Of a stretch of DNA of 30,715 nucleotides, positions 14,585 through 22,195 are shown in pieces (positions within the stretch are counted from its first letter, which is position 1; the number at the start of each line of letters is the position of its first letter). Position numbers and translations under genes: made by a program. Source of the stretch: CAYWEP01 sp964457405 (lineage in GTDB: Bacteria > Patescibacteriota > Microgenomatia > Levybacterales > UBA12049); the NCBI GenBank assembly GCA_964457405.1, contig CAYWEP010000007.1, positions 1 to 30,715 of the forward strand, given 5' to 3'. Under the pieces are notes generated by a model. The model was given only the letters and a program-made list of their open reading frames with translations. It did not search any database and was not told where the DNA came from.

Positions 14585-15769
14585 ATGGGTGCATTACCGG
14601 AATTCTCCGTTTCTTTGACTTCTGCCAGGGACGGCTACTGGGACTTACATGATAAGGGAAGCGTAGACCAGGCAAGGCACAGGGAAAAGATAGAAGATGC
14701 GATTAAAAAAAATTTAAAAGATATCATATCGCAGGAGAGAGTCATTACCTCACCAGACGGAAAAAAATTTAAGGTAAAAGTACAGCAGAGTCTTGATAAT
14801 CCTTATTTTATTTTTGACAGAAAAAAGCACAAAGGGGTAGGTTCAGGAGAAGGGAAACCGGGCGATGTAATCGGTCGAGAACCAGGCGGTCAGGGACCCG
14901 GGACAGGGCCGGGTGCCGGTGATCAACCAGGCATAGACTATTATGAGGTAGATGTCTCGCTTGAGAAGCTCGCTCAGCTGGCCTTTGCAGACCTGGGCCT
15001 TCCGAATCTTGAGAACAAACGCCATCAGGAGTTGGAAAGTGAGGATATCCGGTTTACTGATATTCGAAAGAGCGGGCCATTTGCAAATCTTGAGAAGAAA
15101 AGAACGATAAAGGAAAACATCAAGCGAAATGCCGCGCGCGGTGATCCACATTTTAAAGATATTTCTATGGATGATCTCAGGTTTCGGACATGGGATAAGT
15201 CGCTCAGACGAGAAAGCAATGCGGTAATTTTTGCATTGATGGATGTGTCTGGGAGTATGGGAATAAATGAGAAGTATATCGCTCGCACGTTTTACTGGTG
15301 GATGTTACTATTTTTGCGCACAAAATATAATAACGTCGATATCGTTTTCATCTCACACCATACCGAGGCGAAAGAGGTTTCAGAAGAAGAATTCTTCAAT
15401 AAAGGTGAATCTGGCGGGACGATGTGTTCGTCTGCCTACAAACTTAATCTTGATATCATCCGCGATCGATACAACCCAAAGGATTGGAATATCTACCCCT
15501 TCCATTTCTCAGATGGTGATAATTGGGGTTCCGATAATGAAAAATGCCTTGAGCTTGTAAACCAGCTTGTGCAGCTGTCAAACCAGGTAGGTTATGGAGA
15601 GATACGCACAAGTGGATGGCAATCTGACTCAACGCTTATGAAGGAATACGAAAAGATTAAAAATCCAAAATTCACAAAAGCAACGCTGAAGAGTAAAGAT
15701 GATACCTATCCGGTTCTGCGGCAATTCTTCAGAAAAGAGACAGTTGAGGGCGCTGTCAGTAGAGCATGA
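14585..15769 (+). CDS. DUF444 / YeaH-family VWA-like protein
   Basis: Conserved partner of PrkA of unknown biochemical role. The 394 aa contain an N-terminal helical region with RHREKIEDAIKKNLKDII, a Gly/Pro-rich disordered linker (about 85-117), and then a von Willebrand A-like domain. Its MIDAS motif is DVSGSMG (220-226), completed by SGGTMCSSAY and FSDGDN. The sequence RTFYWWMLLFLRTKY and IVFISHHTEAKEV are typical of the family. The Shine-Dalgarno is excellent (AAGGAGG). The stop overlaps the spoVR start by 4 bp (ATGA), indicating translational coupling. Confidence 0.94.
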   Translation: MGALPEFSVSLTSARDGYWDLHDKGSVDQARHREKIEDAIKKNLKDIISQERVITSPDGKKFKVKVQQSLDNPYFIFDRKKHKGVGSGEGKPGDVIGREPGGQGPGTGPGAGDQPGIDYYEVDVSLEKLAQLAFADLGLPNLENKRHQELESEDIRFTDIRKSGPFANLEKKRTIKENIKRNAARGDPHFKDISMDDLRFRTWDKSLRRESNAVIFALMDVSGSMGINEKYIARTFYWWMLLFLRTKYNNVDIVFISHHTEAKEVSEEEFFNKGESGGTMCSSAYKLNLDIIRDRYNPKDWNIYPFHFSDGDNWGSDNEKCLELVNQLVQLSNQVGYGEIRTSGWQSDSTLMKEYEKIKNPKFTKATLKSKDDTYPVLRQFFRKETVEGAVSRA

Positions 15770-17313
15770 GCAAAGAATTTCAGCCTCTGATAACAGAGAG
15801 AGAGCAACATATTATAGAGTCAGAAAACCCTGAACTTCTTGCGGCAGCAGAGGATATTGCAGAAATTGCCCGTGATTTTGGCCTTGATCCGTTCACGACA
15901 AATTTTGAGATTGTGCCGGCAAAGAATGTCTATGAGGTTGCGGCGTATTATATTCCGGGGAGATTCTCCCACTGGACATTTGGGAAGGCATACTATCAGG
16001 AGAAAACGAGGTATGACTATGGTTTAAGCAAGATCTACGAATTAGTTATCAATACAAACCCATCAATTGCGTATCTCCTGGAGAACAATTCTGATGTGCA
16101 AAATAAACTTGTCATTGCGCACGTCTTTGGTCACACAGATTTTTTTAAGCATAACGTTGCCTTTGCGGACACTAACCGAAAGATGCATGAGACCGCTGGT
16201 CTCCACGCAGATCGGATTCGAAAATATGAATTTGAGCATGGCCCGGAAGAAGTCGAGAAATTTTTGGATGCTGTCCTTTCGATAGAACATAACATTGACC
16301 GAAATTACCAACGCGAATGGTCTGCGGTAGGCTATCAAGAGGAAATGCGCCAGAAATTCAAAGAAAGACAGGAAGCAAAAAAGAGAAGGATGTCTGACTA
16401 CGATGATCTATTTACCAGTGAGAAGAAGTCAGAAGCAGGACTATCACCTGAAAAGATGCCGTTTCCCCTCGAAGAGGAAGAAGATATTCTTGGTTTTATC
16501 ATGACATTTTCCCCAAAGCCGCTTGAGGATTGGCAGAAAGATATCTGTCAAATAGTCAGAGACGAAGCATATTACTTTCAGCCGCAAGGGAGAACGAAGA
16601 TTATGAATGAGGGATGGGCAGTATTCTGGCACAGGAAAATTGGTCATGAACTTTTCGAAAGAGATAAGCTAACGCTGGGAGAAGCAATTGAGTGGGATGA
16701 CTTACATTCGGGCATAGCAAGGCCGAGTGCAGAGCGTGTGAATCCATATCATTTAGGTTGGCAAATATGGGAAGATATTGATCGAAAGTTCAAAGGCATT
16801 CCTCACCCGGAGGGCAAAGTTGAGGAAGACTGGCAAGAGATAAAGAAAGAACCATCGTTTTATGAGGGGAGAGAAGATTATGATATCTTTTGGGTTAGAG
16901 AAAATAACCCAAGTGATCAAGCTTTCTTACGCTCTTATCTCACTAAGTCACTGATCGATGATCATAAGCTTTATACGTACGGACTGCATGGGAACGAATG
17001 GCAAAAAGAGACCTATGATCCAGAGGTAGTCAGAAATCAACTGATCGCCAACCTTAATTATCTGCCAATTATCAGAGTTGCAGAAGGTGGCGGAGACTAC
17101 AAAGGAAATAGAGAGCTTTATCTTCGACATGCATGGGATGGCCTTGACTTAGATGCATCTTGGGCTGATAAGACGCTTCAAAATGTTCATGGTCTTTGGG
17201 GAAGACCGGTGCATTTGGAAAATATGCAAGGTGGTGATAAAATGATTTTTTCCTGCGCGGATGGGAAAATTGTTGAGAAGAGGGTATTGGAGAAGGGCGT
17301 GGGAAAGAAGTAA
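15766..17313 (+). CDS. spoVR: SpoVR/YcgB-family protein
   Basis: Third member of the PrkA-YeaH-SpoVR set, named for a role in Bacillus spore cortex formation but widespread in non-sporulating bacteria. At 515 aa it matches E. coli YcgB (510). Diagnostic segments are the N-terminal ARDFGLDPFTTNFEIVPA, GRFSHWTFGKAYYQ, SKIYELVINTNPSIAYLLENN (core VINTNPSIAYLL), LVIAHVFGHTDFFKHN and the IMNEGWAVFWHRKI segment with its HExxH-like histidines, followed by NPYHLGWQIWEDI. Starts inside the end of the DUF444 gene and is followed 19 bp later by a second sigma factor gene. A sporulation role is not implied here. Confidence 0.96.
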   Translation: MSKEFQPLITEREQHIIESENPELLAAAEDIAEIARDFGLDPFTTNFEIVPAKNVYEVAAYYIPGRFSHWTFGKAYYQEKTRYDYGLSKIYELVINTNPSIAYLLENNSDVQNKLVIAHVFGHTDFFKHNVAFADTNRKMHETAGLHADRIRKYEFEHGPEEVEKFLDAVLSIEHNIDRNYQREWSAVGYQEEMRQKFKERQEAKKRRMSDYDDLFTSEKKSEAGLSPEKMPFPLEEEEDILGFIMTFSPKPLEDWQKDICQIVRDEAYYFQPQGRTKIMNEGWAVFWHRKIGHELFERDKLTLGEAIEWDDLHSGIARPSAERVNPYHLGWQIWEDIDRKFKGIPHPEGKVEEDWQEIKKEPSFYEGREDYDIFWVRENNPSDQAFLRSYLTKSLIDDHKLYTYGLHGNEWQKETYDPEVVRNQLIANLNYLPIIRVAEGGGDYKGNRELYLRHAWDGLDLDASWADKTLQNVHGLWGRPVHLENMQGGDKMIFSCADGKIVEKRVLEKGVGKK

Positions 17314-17332
17314 AAACGATTACTGTTGCATT

Positions 17333-17935
17333 ATGATTACGGAACGAGTTGCTGGGAACACAATATCGATAGGCGAGGCAGCTGATTCTTTACCTCATGA
17401 TGGAGGAACGCTGTTTGCTCAATATGAATCTCTTTATGAGAGTGATTGGGAGGCTGTGGTAAGATATTGTGAGCGCCTCGGTAGTAGTGATCCGGAAAAT
17501 GCAGCGCAATATGGTTTTACAAAGGCATACAATGCGCTTCCTGCCCTCAGGGCAGCTCATCCTAGTTCCATGAAAGGCTGGATTTATAAAATTACGCGCA
17601 ATGTGGTTTGGGATGAGTTAAGAAGCAGGAGGCTTGAGGTGACAAGACTTGGTGAGCGTATCGCTAGTGAATCATATGAAGTGTTTAACATATGCGATCA
17701 TCAGGAGTTACCTATGGATGTAGCAGTTAACAACGTTACTGGGGATGAGTTATTCGAAATGCTAAGGACATTACCTGGCAAACAAGGCCCTGCGATTTTG
17801 TTGTACTCTCAGGGTTATAGCTATAGAGAAATTGCCGAGATTTTACACACAACGAGGGCAGCGATAAAGCAACAAATCTTCCGTGGCAGAATAAGAATGC
17901 GACAACTGCTTTCTTCCGAGCTAGCCTCAGCGTAA
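17333..17935 (+). CDS. Second ECF-like sigma factor (downstream of spoVR)
   Basis: The ATG at 17333 (MITERVAGNTISIGEA) gives 200 aa; the longer ORF start at 17261 lies inside spoVR. Region 2 is recognisable but divergent (ENAAQYGFTKAYNALPAL, MKGWIYKITRNVVWDELRSRRLEV). Region 4 is clear (EMLRTLPGKQGPAILLYSQGYSYREIAEILHTTRAAIKQQIFRGR, with the helix-turn-helix SYREIAEILHTTRAAIKQQ). It is only weakly similar to the sigma factor upstream of prkA, so it is not a recent duplicate. Its position as last gene of the prkA operon suggests feedback or a relay. It overlaps the convergent EamA gene by 9 bp. Confidence 0.87.
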   Translation: MITERVAGNTISIGEAADSLPHDGGTLFAQYESLYESDWEAVVRYCERLGSSDPENAAQYGFTKAYNALPALRAAHPSSMKGWIYKITRNVVWDELRSRRLEVTRLGERIASESYEVFNICDHQELPMDVAVNNVTGDELFEMLRTLPGKQGPAILLYSQGYSYREIAEILHTTRAAIKQQIFRGRIRMRQLLSSELASA

Positions 17936-18832
17936 TTTGTGGAGTGGATGGTAGTGGAGGCGGCCTTCGGCAATAAAAATCCCCAAAAATACCAAGAGCG
18001 TTCCAATGATAAATACAGGCGTCAGCACCTCTCCTAATAATGGTATTGCGATAAGTATCGCAATGAGAGGATCAACATATGCAAATATACCAACTTCGCT
18101 TGCGTGTATTTGCTTGACGCCGAAATTATACATCAAATGCGCTATGAACGAGGAAAAGATAATCCCAAATCCTATGCCGATGAGGCCCTGCGTGTTCAGA
18201 TGCTGAATAAAATTTGTTGTTTGCACTTCTGATGCAACAAGCGGGAGGAGCGGAAGTGAACCTAAGAAAAGATACCAAAAAGTCAGCGTCATGACGGTAT
18301 ATCGTTCAGTAAGCTTTTTTACCATAATCGTGTGGTAGACGCTGCCCAAAGTAGTGGCAAGGAAAAAAACGTTGCCGAGGATAGAGCTATCAAGCTCTTT
18401 TTCAAATGCCGGACGAAGGATGACGAAAAGTACCCCAAGCAGACTGACAAAAGTTCCAAAGATAACTTTTTTTTTCGGGTGTTCTTTCAAAAAGAGCATT
18501 GCAAAAATTATCAAAAATATAGGGCCTGAGGAGACAATGATCGGGCCGTTAATGCTCGGAGCGTGTAGTAGTCCCAGGAAGATGGCAGTGATTGGGATCG
18601 TGATGCCGAAAAATGACAGCAGGAGAATATCCGGTATGTCCTGTTTCTTTATTGTCAGTTTGTGCATAGTAAAAGGGAGGATCAGAAACGAGGCGAGAAA
18701 GAGTCGCAGGAAGCTAAAGGTGTACGGCGGGACATTCTCAAGCGACCACTTAAAAATCGGGAATGCAGCGCCCCAAATAATATTGGCAAAGATAAGGGCG
18801 AGGATAGCAAGCTTGTATTTGGACAGGTGCAT
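17927..18832 (-). CDS. EamA/DMT-superfamily transporter
   Basis: Inner-membrane permease of the drug/metabolite transporter superfamily; the substrate cannot be read from sequence. The 301 aa contain ten predicted membrane segments in two EamA repeats, with the family signatures FANIIWGAAFPIFKWSL and FLRLFLASFLILPF in the first half and IGIGFGIIFSSFIAHLMYNFGVKQI, ASEVGIFAYVDPLIAILIAI, LLGEVLTPVFIIGTLLVFLGI in the second (diagnostic core YVDPLIAILIAIPLLGE). Starts 48 bp after hisS, separated by a nonamer repeat, and is probably co-transcribed with it. Confidence 0.93.
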   Translation of the reverse strand: MHLSKYKLAILALIFANIIWGAAFPIFKWSLENVPPYTFSFLRLFLASFLILPFTMHKLTIKKQDIPDILLLSFFGITIPITAIFLGLLHAPSINGPIIVSSGPIFLIIFAMLFLKEHPKKKVIFGTFVSLLGVLFVILRPAFEKELDSSILGNVFFLATTLGSVYHTIMVKKLTERYTVMTLTFWYLFLGSLPLLPLVASEVQTTNFIQHLNTQGLIGIGFGIIFSSFIAHLMYNFGVKQIHASEVGIFAYVDPLIAILIAIPLLGEVLTPVFIIGTLLVFLGIFIAEGRLHYHPLHKLR

Positions 18833-18838
18833 AGGAAT

Positions 18839-18880
18839 TTAGGTTGCTTAGGTAACTTAAGACACTTAGGTCACTTATGC
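18839..18880. repeat. Nonamer tandem repeat between hisS and the EamA gene
   Basis: Plus-strand 9-bp units TTAGGTTGC, TTAGGTAAC, TTAAGACAC, TTAGGTCAC and a partial TTATGC. The array ends at the hisS stop codon and starts 7 bp before the EamA start codon, so it fills almost the whole spacer. Confidence 0.75.
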
Positions 18881-20109
18881 TATTTTGAGAGCTGGTTCGT
18901 CAGCTCTTCTACCGTTACCGTCTTCTGTTGGCGGGTTCGCATGTCTCGCACTGCTACAACTCCTTTTTCCTCCTCCTCAGGGCCGATGATAACAACATAC
19001 GGGATGCCTTTTTGGTCAGCGTATTTTAACTGTTTCTCCATTCTTGCATTTCTATCCAGCCACAATTCTGTTTCGATTCCTTTGTCTCTTAGGCTTGACG
19101 CGATACGCATTGAAGTTCCCGCACAGTCAGGGCAAAATATCGTGACGAGTACCTTTGTCACAGTAATTTTCCCGTCAAGCATGCCTTTTTCTTCCATTGC
19201 CTCAAGCGTCCGGTCAAACCCAAAAGCACACCCAACAGCAGGGACTTTCTGTTTAGAAAACGTGCCGATTAAGTTGTCATACCGTCCGCCACCACAGACG
19301 CTGCCTGCGGAGTATCCTGCGATTTCAATTTCAAAGATCATGTCAGTGTAATAATCTAGCCCGCGTGCCAGCGTTGGTTCAAAGATAATGTTTTCCTCGT
19401 CTACTCCCATTCCTTTCGCAATATCACCGATCAGGCTTACTGTCTTCGGTTTTTCGGCAGATTGGACCCATCCGAGCATTTCAGGGTCAAAGCCTTTTTC
19501 TTTTAATTCTTGTTTTACTTTTTCTTCCCCAATTTTTTTCAATTTGTCGATAATAATAATTGCTTTTAGCGGGATATCTTTAAAAACCTTTCGATCATTG
19601 ATAATGATTTTATAATCAGTAAAGCCGAGGGCTTCATATGATTTTGCAACGACCGCTAGTATCTCCGCATCAGCCGCCAAGGAATCCGTACCGACGATAT
19701 CAATATCACACTGGAGAAATTCTCGAAACCTCCCGCGCTGTGGGTTTTCCGCACGCCAAACAGGCTGAATCTGGTAGCGCTTAAATGGAAAAGGAAGCAA
19801 GTTTTGACCTTGTGGTGAGCTTGTCGAACCATACTGCGCAACTACTCGGGCGAGTGGGACAGTCTGGTCATAGCGGAGGGCGACACGGCGGCCGCCTTGG
19901 TCTGTGAATCGGTACATGAGTTTATCTCCTTCCTCACCATACTTGCCCAGGAGTACTTCCTCATACTCCAAAGCCGGTGTCTCAAGCGGATCAAAGCCAT
20001 AGGACTCAAACACCTTTCGTAAGGTATCTACCACATACTGCCGTTTCTTGGCCTCTTTGGGCAAAAAATCCCGGAAACCTTTTAGTGTTTGTAGTTTTAT
20101 ATTTACCAT
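18880..20109 (-). CDS. hisS: Histidyl-tRNA synthetase
   Basis: Class II synthetase charging tRNA-His. The ATG at 20109 (MVNIKLQTLKGFRDFLP) is preferred over the TTG at 20127. Motif 1 region (ALEYEEVLLGKYGEEGDKLMYRF), motif 2 (PFKRYQIQPVWRAENPQRGRFREF), the HisA-type motif RGLDYYTDMIFEIE and motif 3 (CGGGRYDNLIG, GCAFGFDRTLEAM) are all present. The C-terminal anticodon-binding domain is complete (about 320-409), so it is a true synthetase and not a HisZ regulatory paralogue. An 11-residue insertion after VVAQY (GSTSSPQGQNL) is encoded by repeat DNA. Confidence 0.97.
   Translation of the reverse strand: MVNIKLQTLKGFRDFLPKEAKKRQYVVDTLRKVFESYGFDPLETPALEYEEVLLGKYGEEGDKLMYRFTDQGGRRVALRYDQTVPLARVVAQYGSTSSPQGQNLLPFPFKRYQIQPVWRAENPQRGRFREFLQCDIDIVGTDSLAADAEILAVVAKSYEALGFTDYKIIINDRKVFKDIPLKAIIIIDKLKKIGEEKVKQELKEKGFDPEMLGWVQSAEKPKTVSLIGDIAKGMGVDEENIIFEPTLARGLDYYTDMIFEIEIAGYSAGSVCGGGRYDNLIGTFSKQKVPAVGCAFGFDRTLEAMEEKGMLDGKITVTKVLVTIFCPDCAGTSMRIASSLRDKGIETELWLDRNARMEKQLKYADQKGIPYVVIIGPEEEEKGVVAVRDMRTRQQKTVTVEELTNQLSK
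19806..19830. repeat. Repeat unit read in frame within hisS
   Basis: On the minus strand it begins GGTTCGACAAGCTCACC. The 13-bp core TTCGACAAGCTCA is shared with the antiporter gene (8999-9011, opposite strand). It encodes the STSSPQG of an insertion between VVAQY and PFPFKRYQ, where other HisRS proteins have only a few residues. Confidence 0.65.
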
Positions 20110-20120
20110 ATTCGGGTTAC

Positions 20121-20148
20121 TTGACAAAAATTATTTATTGTCTATAAT
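20121..20148 (+). promoter_or_regulatory. Perfect-consensus promoter pointing away from hisS
   Basis: TTGACA (20121-20126), 16-bp spacer, TATAAT (20143-20148), on the plus strand, while the genes on both sides are on the minus strand. The predicted start is about 20155, immediately before the hairpin terminator at 20166-20192. The product would be an RNA of about 40 bases. Confidence 0.55.
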
Positions 20149-20165
20149 ACATAGTAACGAACTTC

Positions 20166-20192
20166 CCCCGCAGCAATGCGGGGTGATTTTTT
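20166..20192 (+). terminator. Intrinsic terminator (plus strand) between hisS and the NYN gene
   Basis: CCCCGCA-gcaa-TGCGGGG (20166-20183), then TGA and six T residues. On the minus strand no U-tract follows the hairpin, so it should act on plus-strand transcripts only. Confidence 0.65.
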
Positions 20193-20201
20193 ATTCTCAT
20201 C

Positions 20202-20720
20202 TTATTTATCTCTTTTTATTTCTTTTTTTAGCTTCTCAAGTGGTAGGTATAGATTGGCTCTTTTAACTAGTTCTCTCGCAATGTGCCCGCGGGCAGAAAC
20301 AACAATAACATTCTTTCTTATGTTTCTCAAGTAATCAATTGCAGGTTCAAAATCACTATCTCCACTTGCTAAAACGGCAATATCAAACTCTTTTGCTCTC
20401 AATACTAAATCTATTGCTAGCTTAACATCAAAATTTCCCTTTTGAACGGTCTTACGATTTTTATGGTCATGAATAATTTTTACTTCTCGCGTGATAACAG
20501 TATATCCTATTTTCTCTAGAGCTTTGAAAAAATCTAGCTGTTTCTTATTCGTTGATATAACGGCAGTGTAAAAATAAGCTCCAGTTATCTTTCCTTTCTT
20601 TTTCCAGTAAAGTAAAAATTTGTCATAGTCAACATGCCACCCCAATGTCTTCTGTGAATAAAAAATGTTAGCTGCATCAATAAACACCGCAACTCGTCTC
20701 TTGGCATGCTTCTTAACCAT
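20202..20720 (-). CDS. NYN-domain (LabA/DUF88-like) PIN-fold ribonuclease candidate
   Basis: The 172-aa protein has the PIN/NYN acidic pattern: VAVFIDAANIFY near the N-terminus (Asp in FIDAAN), GNFDVKLAIDLVLRA in the middle and AVLASGDSDFEPAIDYLR towards the C-terminus. These Asp residues form the metal site of PIN-like nucleases, and the family is thought to act on RNA. The C-terminus (LVKRANLYLPLEKLKKEIKRDK) is basic. It is a single-domain protein of ordinary family length. It has its own promoter at 20776-20804; no partner gene is evident. The exact substrate is unknown. Confidence 0.9.
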   Translation of the reverse strand: MVKKHAKRRVAVFIDAANIFYSQKTLGWHVDYDKFLLYWKKKGKITGAYFYTAVISTNKKQLDFFKALEKIGYTVITREVKIIHDHKNRKTVQKGNFDVKLAIDLVLRAKEFDIAVLASGDSDFEPAIDYLRNIRKNVIVVSARGHIARELVKRANLYLPLEKLKKEIKRDK

Positions 20721-20775
20721 ATATTTTAGTTATTCCAGAAGCCTTTTAATGTCTGTAACTTATCCATATGTGCCT

Positions 20776-20804
20776 ATCATACCTTCTTTCTTATAGCTTC
20801 GCAA
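20776..20804 (-). promoter_or_regulatory. Promoter of the NYN gene
   Basis: Minus strand: TTGCGA (20804-20799), 17-bp spacer, TATGAT (20781-20776). Predicted start near 20769, giving a leader of about 49 bases before the ATG at 20720. Confidence 0.55.
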
Positions 20805-20843
20805 TAATGGGCAGGATGCCAGGGCCCTGACAATTATATTTAC

Positions 20844-21191
20844 CTAATGTCCACCCCAATATTTCAGACGGTTTGCCATTATGTACCATTCTTCCACTCT
20901 TTCTCCAGGAATAACAGCAGCATCATTCTTATCTTCAACTAACTCAACCAAAGCTGACTCATACGATCTTGGTACAGTACCTCTGTTAACTACTGTCTGT
21001 ACGTCCTCTTTCGTGAAGAGAACTAGCACACCATCTGCCAGATCACCTTCCAAACGGTCCTTAATCTCTTCTGCTGGAGTAAATGGTTTGCCCAGCTGCG
21101 TCATCGCATCCCGCAAGCCACAAATAGTCCATGTCCGAACAGTCGGTACATCCGGTGGTTGATAGTATTGCCCTTTTTGATTTTCTGTCAT
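20844..21191 (-). CDS. Unrecognised 115-aa protein, last gene of the hisG operon
   Basis: No family recognised. The ATG at 21191 (MTENQKGQYYQPPDV) has a perfect Shine-Dalgarno AGGAGGTGA a few bases upstream, which rules out the TTG start at 21212. The sequence is soluble and acidic, with no signal peptide or membrane segment. A Pro-rich start (PPDVPTVRTW) leads into helical segments (LRDAMTQLGKPFTPAEEIKDRL), a strand-like DGVLVLFTKEDVQTVV, and a conserved-looking end VEEWYIMANRLKYWGGH. It starts 30 bp after hisG and is presumably under the same attenuator, so a histidine-linked role is suggested by context only. Confidence 0.75.
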   Translation of the reverse strand: MTENQKGQYYQPPDVPTVRTWTICGLRDAMTQLGKPFTPAEEIKDRLEGDLADGVLVLFTKEDVQTVVNRGTVPRSYESALVELVEDKNDAAVIPGERVEEWYIMANRLKYWGGH

Positions 21192-21221
21192 ATTATCACC
21201 TCCTTTCCCCAATCATATTTA

Positions 21222-22004
21222 TTACATTAATCCACTGGTCGGCGATCTTTTCTTAAGTAATGTGACAGTCATTAACTCCCATAGATCATTAAGCGTAGAT
21301 CTAGCACTCCTACCAATTTTTTCTCGCGATTCAACTAGCTTAACAGTTACGTCAAGAACTATTTCAAGCACGCGAATGTCATTCGCTTCAAGTGTTTTCC
21401 CCGTACTTACAATTCCTAATATGAAATCTTTATCGGAATATGCATATTGATAGGCTTCATCGGTGCCTGCAACAGTATCAATTCTCACTTGTTCAAGTCC
21501 GTTCCATCGTGCGTATCTTCTTGAGATGTTCGGAAATTTCGTAATTATAGTTTGACCAGAAGCGTCATATATAGTAGGAGGTCGTCCTTCCTCGGCCGCT
21601 ATTTTATTTGCAAATCTCTCCGTTACACCAAAGTACAGTCTTGAACGGGGAGCTTCGGGAACGAGTTCAAAAATTGGAATTTCTGGCATATCAGCGATAG
21701 CATAATTAAAGAAATCTCTGTTTTCTAAGAGAATGTCGCTTCCGGTGATGCCTGCTTGGATATCTGAATCAATATCCCGAACTAGGCCAGGGATAGCACT
21801 TGCTCGAAAAAATAACAAGTCAACGTCCGGCCTGTTCATAGAGATCCTATATGTTCGTTCTGCATCCGGAACATCAAGACCGATGACACATAAAAACTTT
21901 TTTACACTACCTTCAAGCTCTCCTGTAGGAAGCGCTAACTGTAATCGTTTTGGCGCGTCAAATCTTTTGACTGGTAAGCTAGGAACAGGTTCTCTTTCGC
22001 TCAT
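21222..22004 (-). CDS. hisG: HisG-like ATP phosphoribosyltransferase, short-form-like
   Basis: HisG joins ATP and PRPP in the first step of histidine synthesis. The core fits the family: LQLALPTGELEGSVKKFL at the start, FFRASAIPGLVRDIDSDIQAGITGSDILLEN (diagnostic IPGLV and DIQAGITGSD), TIITKFPNISRRYARWNGLE, and the PRPP-loop segment with STGKTLEAN. The loop preceding it, GTDEAYQYAYSDKDFILGIV, is less conserved than usual. At 260 aa it has about 24 extra N-terminal residues and a helical C-terminal tail, but no ACT-like regulatory domain, so it resembles the short form, which elsewhere needs HisZ. No other histidine-pathway enzyme is in the window. The start overlaps the preceding small ORF (ATGA). 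It may act outside canonical histidine synthesis. Confidence 0.8.
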   Translation of the reverse strand: MSEREPVPSLPVKRFDAPKRLQLALPTGELEGSVKKFLCVIGLDVPDAERTYRISMNRPDVDLLFFRASAIPGLVRDIDSDIQAGITGSDILLENRDFFNYAIADMPEIPIFELVPEAPRSRLYFGVTERFANKIAAEEGRPPTIYDASGQTIITKFPNISRRYARWNGLEQVRIDTVAGTDEAYQYAYSDKDFILGIVSTGKTLEANDIRVLEIVLDVTVKLVESREKIGRSARSTLNDLWELMTVTLLKKRSPTSGLM

Positions 22005-22159
22005 AATAATTTCACATCCTTTTCTGAAACAGAAACAAATCCGATTTGCTCAGTTTCTCCCAAGTATTTCTTGACTATTTCTTTTTTTCGCGCAGCCGGA
22101 CAATCCCATATGAGTAGGGTAGAGTTCCTGCCTGCAATTAAAAACTTCTCAATTCTCAT
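22001..22159 (-). CDS. 52-aa ORF coupled to hisG; possible N-terminal remnant of a DapF/histidine-racemase-like protein
   Basis: Starts at ATG 22159 with GGAGAG 4 bases upstream, immediately after the attenuator terminator, and ends in TGA overlapping the hisG ATG (ATGA). The sequence begins MRIEKFLIAGRNSTLLIWDC and contains ETEQIGFVSV. From memory this resembles the first strand-helix-strand of DapF-fold epimerases, especially histidine racemase CntK (K-Y-x-x-S-G-N-x-T-x-L-V, E-Q-V-G-F-I). The rest of such an enzyme is missing. It could be a true small protein, a gene remnant, or mainly a translational lead-in for hisG. The ORF is well supported; the homology is tentative. Confidence 0.6.
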   Translation of the reverse strand: MRIEKFLIAGRNSTLLIWDCPAARKKEIVKKYLGETEQIGFVSVSEKDVKLL

Positions 22160-22171
22160 ATTTCTCTCCAC

Positions 22172-22195
22172 AAAAAAAAACCGCCTTGCGGCGGT
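22172..22195 (-). terminator. Terminator hairpin of the histidine attenuator
   Basis: Minus strand: ACCGCC (22195-22190), GCAA tetraloop, GGCGGT (22185-22180), then eight further T residues (22179-22172). It stands between the leader peptide and the 52-aa ORF/hisG, so it must be overcome for hisG to be transcribed. Confidence 0.9.

Noticed and set aside
15766..17313. Evidence for true endospore formation from spoVR
   Set aside because: SpoVR/PrkA/YeaH are widespread in non-sporulating bacteria, and no other sporulation gene is present.
18354..18842. Plus-strand ORF of 162 aa within the EamA gene region
   Set aside because: Shadow of the transporter gene on the opposite strand; Ser/Arg-rich composition, no domain, no ribosome binding site.
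18880..20109. HisZ, the regulatory paralogue of HisRS that short HisG proteins need
   Set aside because: All class II catalytic motifs and the anticodon-binding domain are present, so it is a true synthetase.
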